From contig NC_133938.1 of NCBI RefSeq assembly GCF_031877795.1, forward strand, positions 17,964,920-18,028,919: a DNA stretch of 64,000 nt, read 5' to 3'. The notes under the pieces were generated by a model. It ran no database searches, was not told the DNA's origin, and worked only from the letters and a program-made list of their open reading frames with translations. Shown one piece after another: positions 53,701 through 63,778 of this stretch (position 1 is the stretch's first letter; each line of letters opens with the position of its first letter). A program made the position numbers and the translations under genes. The stretch is from Strix aluco (taxonomy: Eukaryota > Chordata > Aves > Strigiformes > Strigidae).

Positions 53701-56700
53701 TGGGCAGAAATGGAACACTACTCTCTTTGCAAAATGAAGTAGACCTAATTAGAACAGGCACACTGAATGATTTAAAGGCTAGATTCTGTCAAGTGAAGGT
53801 GTCATTTAAACTATCCAGTCACCTCAGAGTGCTATATTTTTTTTTGTCATTTTAGGCAACAGACAGCTGTTTCAGGCTGTTCATTAACTGTTCCTAGTAG
53901 CCTGCCAGATACAAACGTTAGGATTCTTGAACAACCTTTTTTTCTCCCTTCACAGGTAAGCTTTGCACTTTACCCTTTCCTCCCTATCCAAATGTTAACA
54001 AGATTAAAAAACAAACCCCAAAACAAAACATCAAACAAAAAAACCCCACATAGCATCACAGTTCTGTCAAAAATGAATACAAATTGCTAAAAATGAGTTT
54101 GAAGCTGGATGACCAAAACACCTTGTGCATATATATACACACACATATATACATAAAACTAATTCAAGCCCAAAATAGTGTTTTTACCAACCAAAAAAAT
54201 CCCATATTTACCACTGATACTATTGCTTTAAGACCAATTTAATACCTAGAAAGAAGTATATTAAAAATAATGAGCTAAATTATAAAGACAAGTATAATGG
54301 CTTTAAAAAGAAATCTGACTGATCTGGTAAACACAAATCAAGTGTAACTGAAATACATTATTCAACAAAAATAACATTTAAATTTGAAAGTCAGCTATAC
54401 TACCATGCCCAAGAGTTATACTTGTCTTACATGGTTTACTAGACAAAGACAAGCCCCAAACCTAACATTTAAAGCTCAAGAATAAGAATTAATTCACACC
54501 TTTAACAGAATTTGATTCACTGCTTCTCAGCAGGTGCCAAATAGATTTCAGCAAAGACAGAAATTGCTATGTACCTTCTTATTGGCAATAACTATCAATC
54601 TGGAAAGAAAATACATCAAGCCAAAGACATTTTCTGAAATTTGCAGATATTTTCCTTGTACTTACCACACATTGCTATCAAGGCCTTCAATTCGTCTTGT
54701 GTTTTTGTGTCTGAAGGTCATTGTCTGCAAGATCCAAATACACAGACAGAAGGTTTTTGTTAAGAAAGACAAAGTACTATATTGTTGGATTCTGCATGAC
54801 AAACCCTCCTTCGTGCTTTCTCAAATATACCATTGCCAGCTGAATTCAGTAGTTACACAAAATTATAGACATGTTCTTTCATTAAAGCTTCTATAATAGC
54901 TTGAATTCAGACTAACAAGAAAATATACAAAAATGTCCTAAATTCTCATTCACCATTATCTAAAGCCACTGAACTTTCAGCAAGGATGGAGCAGAGGCAT
55001 AATTTAGCTCAATAGCTTTAAAAGATGACCTAAAAAGAAAAAATAGGGTACATACATTCTTTTTCTTTTCTATGATACACTAACAACTTAAGGACTGTGT
55101 TATTTCTAGCTCAGTTCGTGCTCAAACCAGTTTGGAAAGAGTGCATTTTTGATGTAATTTTATTTGTTAAATTGATGGGTAAGAGGAAAATAGAAAAGAC
55201 ATTTCCTATTTCATTCAGACTTTTAAAACTTTAAAGTATTTACTTACAGCACAGCAAAACCACATTAGAACATGTTTTTGCTGTATATTCAGACCTTCAA
55301 TTAAGGTCTTGGAAAACTGCTTTAGAATAGACTTTCAATGAGTACTCTCTATACAGGCAGAGAAAAACTTATTGATAGTTGTGGTGGTTTTAAGCTAAAA
55401 AGAGAAAAGAAAGTTGGGGGAAAAAAAAAAAAAAAACACAAAACCGGATTTATTTCTATGTGCAAACAAAAAAAGTGCAAGCCCATTTCTATCTTTGTAA
55501 ACCAGCTTGATACTGGAAAAAATTACATTGGAATTACATAGTTCGTCAGTACTTCAGCCACTCTGTTTCCTTAAGTCAGACTATTGATTTTAGTGACTTT
55601 TACCACTGCTAACTATTGTTATTGTCTGACAGATTCAAAAACCATTGTCTAGCTACCATACTCTGAAAAGAACATGTCTACATTACCATTAAACTCCAAG
55701 TTTCAACTTTGAATCAATAGGAATAACTCATAGGAGAAATATTATACAGGCATGTTTGCACTCAAGCTGTTTACAGTAATGAAGCTACCATATACAGAGT
55801 GATTTGAAGAATAGGAAGCTATAAAATTAAACAGCTACTTCTCCGCTCATATGTCTTCTCTACAGATCTGATTCTGACCTCATCTATGAAACACAAACAC
55901 AAGAGGAATCAAGCACAGGACACCTTTTATTTGTCCTAAGGAAGAAAACCATTAAGATAACTAGACAGGTGAAGTGGTACTTCTTGACACAGAACAAGAG
56001 GGAGTTAAGAGGGAGTACCGACTAGGTAATATGTACTATATCTATTTAAAAACCTACATACAGTTTAGATTAATCCAATTTAAGTGTACGTCTTAGTAAA
56101 TATCATTCATGTTTGCTGTACTATATAAATACAATAACAGAGATACTACTTAGACTGAGCCCCCCACACACATCTTTTTTCACGTACTAGCATACTTCTC
56201 GTACTACAAGGAACAAGAAGTCTCACCTTGAATCTTTCCAGTTAATAATGAGAATTCTGTATGCTGCCATAGGTAAATTTGTTCCATTGACCAGCTCTTC
56301 CTGAAATTGTTTCAATTTGCTAAAACTGAAACGCTTTATCAGCTACAGGACTTTTATAATTAACTATAATGTAAATCTTAACTGCATTACATAATTTTCC
56401 CTAGCTAAAAATTTATTGACAAGTAAAATAAAACTTCACCTTACAGTGCTCGTACTATTTTAAGCTTAAATATTTAATGATTCAAGTCTTCCTATTTATT
56501 TTTCCTTGTGCCTTGAAATTAGTTTTAAAAGAGAATAGCTGGACCTGGATTAGTCTTCAGATTCAGCTTACAGTGAGGTTCAGGTCCACCTCATTACTTT
56601 GAGACAGCCAACCAATCAGCTGACATTTTAAAATGATACCTTAAGAAGCATTCTTTCTTCAAGAAGGTCATAAGAATTCTTAAGACTCTTTTCTTTTAGC

Positions 56701-58001
56701 CTAGTTATATCATCACTTGATAATCTTCAAGCCATTTCTAGGTGTAGGGCTAGGATTTCCATGAGTTTAAGATCAGTGTTAAGCAGGAGAGGTATGTCCT
56801 CATCTAACTCTGACCTCCTGCATTCCCTAACACTTTCTATCAGGGAAAGCACCTGACAGAAACAGGTGCTGCTCATATTTATCTTTCTTCCTAATACAAA
56901 GAAACTTCTGATTAAATTGAATGGCAATATATTTAACAATGATAGAAGCAAATACTTTTACATGATGCACAATTAAATTGTGGAATTCAATGTCAAAAGC
57001 TACAACTGAAGCCAAGATCTTAAGAAAATGCAAAAAAAAAACAGGATTAGATTTCAGCACTTTTAGTGAGATCATCTGACTCCATTAAATAGAATACAAA
57101 TACTTACAGCATATGAAAAACTGACTCAAGCGAAAGCTGACCTTCAAAGTGGCTCACATGCTAAAAGAAACTTCTCATATGGGCAAAATATGCTACAACT
57201 GTCCAGTATAATGGTTTGAACATCTGTTTTGAAGGATCTGACATGTGCCTTGGTTGACCCAAGTTGCTGACTAGATGAACTGTTCTGACCTGGGAACACA
57301 ATTTACATTCCAGTGTTATATATGCAATGCAGAGTGTGACCTCTAACTACCTACCATGTTGCAAAGCTCTGTTTTCTCTCAGCAAAACTGGAAGACTTAA
57401 AATGAAGTTACACAATCTTATAAGCAGTTAAACTGGGAAATTGAGAAAATTCTGTATAAAATTCCGTTTCAGGCACTTTATATACTCTTTGGTTTTGCAG
57501 CATCAAGAAGCACCACTACTTTCATTTCATTAAAAGAAAACTGAGATACAAAGAAATTATCTTACCAAAAGTCTGTGATAAAGCTGAGACTGAACCTGCA
57601 TCTCAGGCTCTAGTGCCCTAACAACTGGACAATCCTTCTGGCCTGATACGTGCTAGATGTGACTTTAAAGACTGGAAAGGCTACACAAAGCAATAATTGC
57701 CAAATTCTGTTATGCTAGTGTGGTTAAATATTTGACTGATTCAAATATCTTGCTGTATTCTTGATATTAAATGTTTGGATCAATGTAACAAGAAATAAAA
57801 AAAACGCAGCTCATGCATATATATTGGCAACATTGCAAAATTAGTGCCTCTCTAAAATATGGCATGAAATAGTTTTATCTATGAAGTTGAAAGAATACTT
57901 ACTGCAGAGGCTGAAAGTTTGATGGATCTGGAAAGCAAATCTGTTCGTAGTTGGTATGTTCTAATACCAAGGCAACAGAAGCTTCGTGAAGCAAAAAGCA
58001 T
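38661..58001 (-). CDS. KYAT3: KYAT3 (CCBL2), kynurenine aminotransferase 3 / cysteine-S-conjugate beta-lyase 2 (complete)
   Basis: Thirteen coding exons sum to 1362 bases, 453 codons plus TGA; the human protein has 454. This PLP fold-type I aminotransferase converts kynurenine to kynurenate, transaminates glutamine and other amino acids, and cleaves cysteine conjugates. Visible residues: Tyr135 in VGAYGSLF, Asn217 in TPHNPIG, Asp245 and Tyr248 in ISDEVYEW, the PLP lysine Lys279 in [12 protein letters not shown], and the carboxylate-binding Arg428 in YIRFCFIK. The first 33 residues ([20 protein letters not shown]...) are basic, hydroxylated and lack acids except one Asp, a mitochondrial presequence. 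Met35 in the next exon matches the start of the short human isoform. [10 protein letters not shown] and [10 protein letters not shown] separate it from KYAT1. Confidence 0.96.
40124..40210 (-). CDS. KYAT3: KYAT3 exon: substrate-binding Arg
   Basis: 29 codons in phase 0, [36 protein letters not shown] and the Arg428 of IRFCF bind the amino-acid substrate in this family. Acceptor tttcag, donor gtaaat. Confidence 0.95.
40658..40731 (-). CDS. KYAT3: KYAT3 exon: [14 protein letters not shown]
   Basis: 74 bases; completes Asn380 and encodes [24 protein letters not shown]. The DYKFVKWM stretch is shared with the mammalian protein; the preceding acidic loop is variable. Acceptor ttttag, donor gtaagg. 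Confidence 0.94.
41739..41925 (-). CDS. KYAT3: KYAT3 exon: small-domain region
   Basis: 62 codons plus one base, [18 protein letters not shown] through [18 protein letters not shown] is the conserved aminotransferase motif near the substrate carboxylate pocket. Acceptor ttccag, donor gttagt. Confidence 0.95.
42558..42647 (-). CDS. KYAT3: KYAT3 exon: [10 protein letters not shown]
   Basis: 30 codons in phase 0, [15 protein letters not shown] through CPTPLQ, directly following the PLP-lysine segment. Acceptor ccttag, donor gtaggt. Found by protein continuity. Confidence 0.95.
43537..43613 (-). CDS. KYAT3: KYAT3 exon: PLP-lysine
   Basis: 77 bases, (A)[25 protein letters not shown]. Lys279 in SAGK forms the Schiff base with PLP. 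Acceptor atacag, donor gtaaga. The open frame around it extends into intron. Confidence 0.96.
43614..47551 (-). other. KYAT3 3.9 kb intron
   Basis: Nothing is assignable except an NRF1-like palindromic motif at 46960-46975. The frames at 44887-45198 and 45914-46174 have start codons but no homology I recognise and no splice logic, and are taken as chance. Confidence 0.55.
47552..47672 (-). CDS. KYAT3: KYAT3 exon: ISDEVYEW
   Basis: 40 codons plus one base, [14 protein letters not shown] through GNKHIKI. Asp245 pairs with the PLP pyridine nitrogen and Tyr248 with the ring hydroxyl in the family. Acceptor tcccag, donor gtactg. Confidence 0.95.
47759..47881 (-). CDS. KYAT3: KYAT3 exon: TPHNPIGK
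   Basis: 41 codons in phase 0, [12 protein letters not shown] through [10 protein letters not shown]. Asn217 in HNP hydrogen-bonds the PLP ring oxygen in this fold. Acceptor ttttag, donor gtaaga. The next intron is only 86 bases. Confidence 0.95.
47882..50106 (-). other. KYAT3 introns around the 49274-49360 exon
   Basis: Two introns of 1392 and 746 bases. The open frames at 48444-48765 lie on both strands and look random. A poly-A run occurs at 49858-49874. Confidence 0.55.
49274..49360 (-). CDS. KYAT3: KYAT3 exon: [11 protein letters not shown]
   Basis: 29 codons in phase 0, [29 protein letters not shown]. The P-x-Y-x-x-Y-x-x-M motif is typical of this aminotransferase group. Acceptor tttcag, donor gtgagt. 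It is too short to show as a separate open frame. Confidence 0.95.
50107..50256 (-). CDS. KYAT3: KYAT3 exon: GHPSLVKAL...EEGDE
   Basis: 50 codons in phase 0. It holds [12 protein letters not shown], whose Gly-Ala-Tyr binds the PLP phosphate and stacks on the cofactor region. Acceptor gaacag, donor gtaaga. The longer open frame around it reads into intron. Confidence 0.96.
50257..53278 (-). other. KYAT3 3.0 kb intron with a GC-rich block
   Basis: The intron is AT-rich except for the block at about 51950-52440, listed separately. Another small GC-richer patch with several CpG lies at 51140-51290. Neither shows an exon with splice sites in frame. Confidence 0.55.
51950..52440. repeat. Unclassified GC-rich interspersed-repeat candidate
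   Basis: A sharply bounded GC-rich stretch follows a run of 13 T at 51931-51943. Words such as GGCCCTGACC, CTTGACTTCAGG, CTTGACCTTAGACC and CCTGACCT recur in it, as in degenerate short-unit repeats. It reads like a repeat I have seen in bird DNA, but I cannot name the family. No open frame with splice sites runs through it. Confidence 0.45.
53279..53423 (-). CDS. KYAT3: KYAT3 exon: N-terminal substrate-binding region
   Basis: 145 bases; [18 protein letters not shown] through [19 protein letters not shown] is the class I aminotransferase N-terminal motif that lines the active site. Acceptor ctttag, donor gtaagt. Confidence 0.95.
54126..54156. repeat. TA/CA microsatellite
   Basis: Short TATATA and CACACA runs in a KYAT3 intron. 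Too short and interrupted to be more than a weak simple repeat. Confidence 0.6.
54666..54724 (-). CDS. KYAT3: KYAT3 exon with the alternative start Met35
   Basis: 59 bases encoding [19 protein letters not shown] and two bases of Trp53. The acceptor is ttgcag and the donor gtaagt. The ATG at 54721-54719 has A at -3 and stands at the same position as the human short-isoform start. Confidence 0.94.
57530..57640 (+). mobile_element. MIR-like SINE relic
   Basis: The order of segments resembles the conserved half of amniote MIR elements: AAACTGAGATACAAAGAAAT, GTCTGTGATAAAGC, TGAACCTGCATCTCAGGCT and GTGCCCTAACAACTGGACAA. It is degenerate and lacks a recognisable 5' tRNA-like head. It lies in a KYAT3 intron, antisense to the gene. 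Assignment is from memory of the family. Confidence 0.6.
57903..58001 (-). CDS. KYAT3: KYAT3 first coding exon: mitochondrial leader
   Basis: ATG at 58001-57999, two bases after the acceptor atgcag, then 33 codons ending LSASA before donor gtaagt. The leader is rich in Arg, Ser and Leu, as in mitochondrial presequences, and aligns with the human leader (MFLAQRSLCSL...FSTSAK). The exon is not marked by a long open frame and was found from this alignment. The rest of the 5'UTR must come from an upstream exon. Confidence 0.9.
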
Positions 58002-58003
58002 GC

Positions 58004-61000
58004 CTGCATAATAAATGTGACCTGAAAAAAACTTACAGATTCCAGGAATGAGTTTCTACACATCACTAAGCAATTTTAAAAGATAAGATCCCTTTCTCTT
58101 CCCTTCAGTGATTTTGTTTCATTGAAATAAGTTCTAGTAAATTATTACCTTTTCACATCTGTAAGCATAGAGGATGAAACTTTTTAACTAACAGTGCTGT
58201 AAAATGTTTCTGAATATCATCGAGAAGGAAGGTTTCCTCTATTTGACAGCACTGATCTTTTTTTCCTTGAATGACAGCTAAGACTAAATGCAATTCAAGG
58301 TTCAAAGTCTCTCTTAGAATTGTTGTGAAAATGTGTTTGTGTAATAAAAATTGCTATTACAATTAGACATAATAGAAAAAGAGCCCAATTTTTAAAAAGT
58401 CACACAGCTGTAAAACTGGTGCCCTTTTTCAATTGTTTCAAATCAGGTATTCTGAAACTAGGATAATTAAGATTACCAGTCACACTGGAGAAGCAGGCCT
58501 ACGCACTTTATATAATTATACTAAGTTCTGCCACAGTGACTTGGCAAACATCAAATATCTACCATGGCAGAAAACAGATAGCTAGAAATGACGTTCTGTA
58601 TGGAGCAACAGATCATTCGCTGACTAGAGAAAATGTGCCCTGTTAATCAATAACTATAAAAAAGAAGAACCGTACTTCAGACAACTACTTCCAGAAAGTA
58701 TTTTTAAACATATATACTGGATGACATTCTCAAAATGACTGGAATGTGTAAGAGAAAAACCCATAGACCTATGTCAGATACACTAGCCACAGCAGTATAA
58801 TTATTAACTTTGTTTTCCATAGTTTACTCATTAAAGAACAGATAACCCCTACTTCCCCCCAGACTTTGCAACCTGAAAGGGGAAAGAAAACAAAAACAAA
58901 AGAGAACAATTTATTATTTGTATTAGAAACAAAGGAATGCTATTGCCTGTTAAAACAATACCATGCAAGCCTTGCAGGTAGAAGTAGAGAAGGTAATTCA
59001 AAATCAAAGTAAAATATGATTTTTTCATTAAGAAAAATGGATTTAGTCCAACAAGAATGTATTCTTGACACTTTCAATGTAAACTAGTAGAAAAGGTTAA
59101 CCGATGCTCCCTTTTAAGGATGCCTCATTGAATGAGTTAAGTTTTAAAAGTGTGTTGATTTCACCTTTCTCTTATTCCAATGCTACAAAGTCAGTCTCAG
59201 TTCTGAAATTAGGGTCTTTCTCACACAGTGCTGAGTTATAGCTAACTCAGTGAGACCCTCAATAATGCCCATGTAATTCCATTGCATTTAGCAATCTGCA
59301 AGTATACAACTCATCGATGTTTCCTTTACAAAAAGAAACACTGTCAATTTCCTCAATTCTGCAGGCCTGAGGACTAGCAAAAGTAAGCAGCAATTAAATC
59401 TTTGACACTAGTCAGCAGATTAAAAAAGACACAAAAGAAATGTATCTGTTTAAAAAGACCTCTAAATACATTTTAAGTTACTTTTGATAACAGCACTTAG
59501 CATATTTGACATAATCTTTGATAAGAGCTACATGAAATCACGTAGACTGTGAAGGCCTCTATTTCTCTCCTTGTTTTTACTTACAAAAACTACTTATGTA
59601 ACATACTGATACTATCTTAAAATGTGACTATAACAACAGCACTATTCTCTCGGAGTCAGACCAGAGACAGGATTACTCTTGCAGCACACTGCAAACACTT
59701 GCAGTAGTTAGCACAGAGGGGCAAACATGCATATCTTTGCCTGTTTCATTTTGTATTGAAGAGTAGCAAAATAAAGTAAAAAACTTGCAAACCTTACATG
59801 CAAAACTAACGCGCAACTTTTATAAGAAAAATTATTAACAGTTGTAAATATTTCTAGCATTAGTGCTATGCTGCACTGAAAGACAGTGTGGTATTTGGCA
59901 AACCATTATCTGCCACAAGGCAAATCATACAAAACCACAACATAGCATGAGGAGCAGTAGACCTGTATCGCTGTGGCGTGGTCGATCTCTGCGAGTACCT
60001 GAAATAGCTGAAGTGAAAAAATGATATCCACTCTTTAACACCACAGAAATGTAGAAATTGTGAAAACTTTATGAGGAACATAATGGAAACAATACTTTAT
60101 TGAACAGCCTCAGTAAGTAAAGTCAAAGCACTAGCATGTAACATTTGTCCCACTACATTTCAATCTTTGTGACACTCTTCCAGAGAATGCTGAACAGCAT
60201 TTGTTCAGACTCAAGAGCACTCAGAAACAACACTCCTGGCCACTAAATGGGAAAGCCTCCTATAAAATACTTTTATGACTTTTTTTTCTTTCTAAAAATA
60301 CCTCCTCTCTCTTCTGCAACACTGAATACTTCCATTTAAGCTACTCTAGGAAGTAAAGGCAAAGGCCTTCTTAATATAGACAGATACCCTACCACACTGA
60401 TCTCAAAAAAAGCAAGCTTTTTTTTTTCAAACACACAAATTCCCACTATAATTGTATATGACATATTAATACATATCATAGACTCAAGAGAATTATTTTC
60501 TGTTACTTTTAGGATAAGTACACAATTATTACCTCTGGTTTTTGGCAATGGCCAAGTATGTATAAGACATCTGTGAAATGTTTTATAATGTCCTAAGGTA
60601 AAGTTTTTTTATCAAGATAGAAAGTTTCTTCCAGCTCAGGAAAGTTACACAGTGCTAGGCAGCTACAGAGGTACTGCAAAGCCTGTTTCAAATCTCTTAA
60701 AAATTTGTAAGGTTCTTCAAACACAGAAAATGCACTGGTCTTTGTGGGGGAATGAAAAGGTATTATTTTTTTCTTTCTTAGTCTTATTAATGTCTCTTTT
60801 TTCAATCTTGGAGCCAGGCACCGGCTTCTTGGCCAAGAGTCATGTCTGTTAAACTCAGAAATTAACAGGAATACTTTTCATCCCATTCTAAATTTTCAGT
60901 TCTCTGAAGCACTCATGCTTTAACTCGTAGTCAGTCCTCCTGGAATTCAGGCTTGCATACTCATAGAGAAAACAGGAAAATGAAGATGTTCCGGAAAAAA

Positions 61001-62465
61001 GGTTAACAAATGACTACTCCTGCAGCTTCCTATTCTTTTTAGGGGAGTAAGAAACAAGGATAGCTACCAGAAAGGTCAACACAGCAAAAGTTTTTTAGTG
61101 GGGCTGGGAGGAAGACACATTCTGGTTGCTAATCTGATTTACACTCAGATTTGGTGATTTAAACCAGACTGGAAGATATAGTTAGACTTTGTCATGTGAA
61201 CTCTATGAACACATCTGTGTGCTAACAATCATTTAGCTCATGCTGTGCTTTAGAACCACTCCAGCACAGATACAACCTCTGAGTTGCAGGCTCTTCTGCT
61301 CCCCCCACAGCTGCCCAGCCTCCTGGTCATAGAGTACCCTGACCTCAGATGCTGCTGTACCACTGGGGCATTTTATGAAAAATTATATGTTTGTAATGAA
61401 TTTTTTTTTTTCTGTTTGAAACTAAAGGCCAGACGCTGCTGTCCCTTCATTTTTGAGCTTCAGTTATACCACCTCTATAAAAACAATGCCTTTGAGTTTG
61501 AAAGACTTATGGTCAGATCCCTTAAGATGCTGCATTTTTTCCATGTAACAAGTAGTCTTATTTTACTGTGCATTCTTGGCAACGAACATTACTAGAAACA
61601 CTGCAAGCCCATCAGCCACCACAATGATGTAAATACAGTCCCTGTTATATTTGTGCTGTGTTTAATGTTTGTTGGATATGCAAACCTGGAAAATGTTACA
61701 TCTCAGCCAAACTTTGTGAAGCCTTTGAAAGACTGTCTCTTCATATGTCTAGTGGATGAAAGCTTTAGAGAAAGGGTACCATCTTACTGAGGCCTCTCCA
61801 AAACCTTTTTTTCTACCATCTAAAAGTAATAAATGACATGTCAAGCCAAACGAACTGTTGCTAAAATTGCTGTACTCGGGGATGTTGGGTATCCTTATTG
61901 AGGGCACTGAACTTCAAAACTGCTGTATGTGAAGGATTTGTCATAGTAGTCAACATTCTGTCATTTCTTTTTCCGTAATCTACATGGAACGGAGAAAACC
62001 GAGTGTGGAGAAATAAATTTTATGATCTGGAATGAGGAAAAGGATGAGGTTGTGGGGTTTTTTTTCTTTTTACTTGTTTCCCCCCATATAGCAGCTCTGC
62101 CATTCAGCCACTTCCTATTGCAGTGTATTTCACGGACGTCCTCTACCCACGCGGATTTTCAACCTGAAGCACTCCGCGGGTGCAGCACCACGTCTGAAAG
62201 GCCGGCGCTGCCGGGCACTAGCAAACCCCCCTCCACCACCGACAGGCCCCGCATTCAGCAGCGAGGAGGCGGCCGGCCGCTCCGCGTTCACCGGGCCCAC
62301 GGCACCGGCTCCCGGCCGCTCTGAGGGCCAACGACCGCGGCCACCCGCCCCCCAGCTCAGGCCGTGGGCCAGCGAGGCCCAGCCCGCCCCGGGGTGCTGC
62401 CCCCGCCAGCCCTCGGCAGAGGGCGGCCCTGAAGCGGCGTCTCGACCCGCGCCACCACAACTCAC
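58004..62465 (-). other. KYAT3 first intron (inferred)
   Basis: About 4.5 kb between the leader exon and the inferred first exon. In mammals an RBMX-derived retrogene (RBMXL1) is associated with the 5' end of KYAT3; no RBMX-like open frame is seen here. The rest is AT-rich and featureless by eye. Confidence 0.5.
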
Positions 62466-63010
62466 CGCCCCAGCGCCGCCTCCACCGGCCGCCGCGCTCC
62501 CGCCCGCGAAAGCAGGCGCGGAGCCACCGGGGCGGAGCTAGGCGTCCGCCGGACCCGCCACCGCCCGGAGGGGGCCGGGGCGCCCGTCTTCCCGCCGCCC
62601 GCGGGCGCTCCCTCGGGGCGTCTCAGGGGAAGGGACGGGAGGGCCCTGAGGGAAATGGCGGCCCCGGGGGGCAAAGAGGGCCTTTCCCTCACCGCCCGCC
62701 TGGGGCAGGACCCCGTGTGGGCCGTGAGCGGCCGAAGAGAGCGTAAACCTGCATGGCCCGAGATAGGGGAAGTCCCGCCCCGCGTCCGGAGCGGGGTGTG
62801 CAGGCAGGTTTCCGGCGGGCGCCTCCTCGCAGGTGGCCCGGAGCCGCCGGGGGAGTGAGGAGCGGGGCGGGGGGACTGGTGGGTGCGGCCGGGAATATGC
62901 GGCGGGAAGGCGGCAGGCGCTGCCGCGGGCTGCCGGGCCTCACTCCCGGGGGACAGGTGACCCGCCAGCGCCCAACGGCGGCGGTTGCGCTGAGGCCGGC
63001 GGCTGAGTAG
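62130..63010. promoter_or_regulatory. CpG island at the KYAT3 promoter
   Basis: Dense CpG and GC boxes in contrast to AT-rich flanks; no TATA box was found next to the inferred first exon, so this looks like a dispersed CpG-island promoter. A YY1-type ATGGCGGC core occurs at 62655-62662. Open frames on both strands here are due to base composition. Confidence 0.8.
62466..62600 (-). other. KYAT3: KYAT3 non-coding first exon (inferred)
   Basis: On the - strand a good donor (GGGGCG before gtgagt) ends a GC-rich stretch at 62466. It would splice to the acceptor at 58004 and supply the 5'UTR. A GC box GGGGCGG lies at 62529-62535 (+). The left end of the exon, the start site, is not determinable, so 62600 is only an outer bound. 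Confidence 0.45.
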
Positions 63011-63778
63011 GCCGTGGGGGCGAAAGGCTGCTGCTAGGAGGGAGGTCTGCTCACAGAGTGAGGCAGAGCGACTTGGCTGAACGTTTTAGAAGTGTTTCCC
63101 ATTTCCAAGTTCTGGTGGATTCTTTGCCAGAATTTGAATTACGATTTTTCTGATCGCTTCATACTCAGATACTTCTTGATGTAAGGCTATACACACAGAG
63201 ATGTAGCGTCTCCTGAGCAACATAAAAATTGCTGCTCAGTTGGAGTGAACTGGGCTAATTAATTACCTTCTTTGGGCTGTCTTTCTGGAAGGAGTAAAGT
63301 GTCAAAATCATTAAAAATAATCTCATACTTAACCCCATATCAGGAAAATAATGGGGTTTTCCAGATTTCTTAAAGTATTCCACAAAGTCACAGGATTTGC
63401 ATTTCTAAGGTTCCCTTTCACAACCAAGACAGACACTTACTTCATTTGTAAATGAAGAAGTTCCCTTTAATCAGCACCTTATCATTAAATTTGACTACTC
63501 AGAAATATATATATATTTGAAATGTCTTCGCAATTTGTTGCTTTTTCAAATCTTTACAAAATGGATTTGCCTTAATGTCAGCATCACTGTACAGAACTTT
63601 GAGACACCTGCAGAGCTGAAAGAACCTCACAAATCAGTTTTTTACAGGGGCCTGGCATGACATTACGTATCAAATGTATTTCTTGTTCTAAAATGTCTAG
63701 TAATACAGATAAATATTTTTAAAAGAATTGTACAAGCCAAGAAGAAAACACTTTATATAGCAAGTCTTCATATAAAAT
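63011..63778. other. Flank right of the KYAT3 CpG island
   Basis: AT-rich sequence between the island and LTR copy 4, with a short TA run near 63505-63517. No exon, RNA gene or repeat was recognised. Confidence 0.55.

Larger units (their letters stand above)
53424..57902 (-). other. KYAT3 introns on either side of the Met35 exon
   Basis: Introns of 1242 and 3178 bases. They hold the short TA/CA repeat at 54126 and the MIR-like relic at 57530-57640; otherwise AT-rich and unassigned. Confidence 0.55.

Noticed and set aside
62022-63010. Several frames in the KYAT3 CpG island
   Set aside because: GC-driven open frames on both strands, overlapping each other; no conserved motif.
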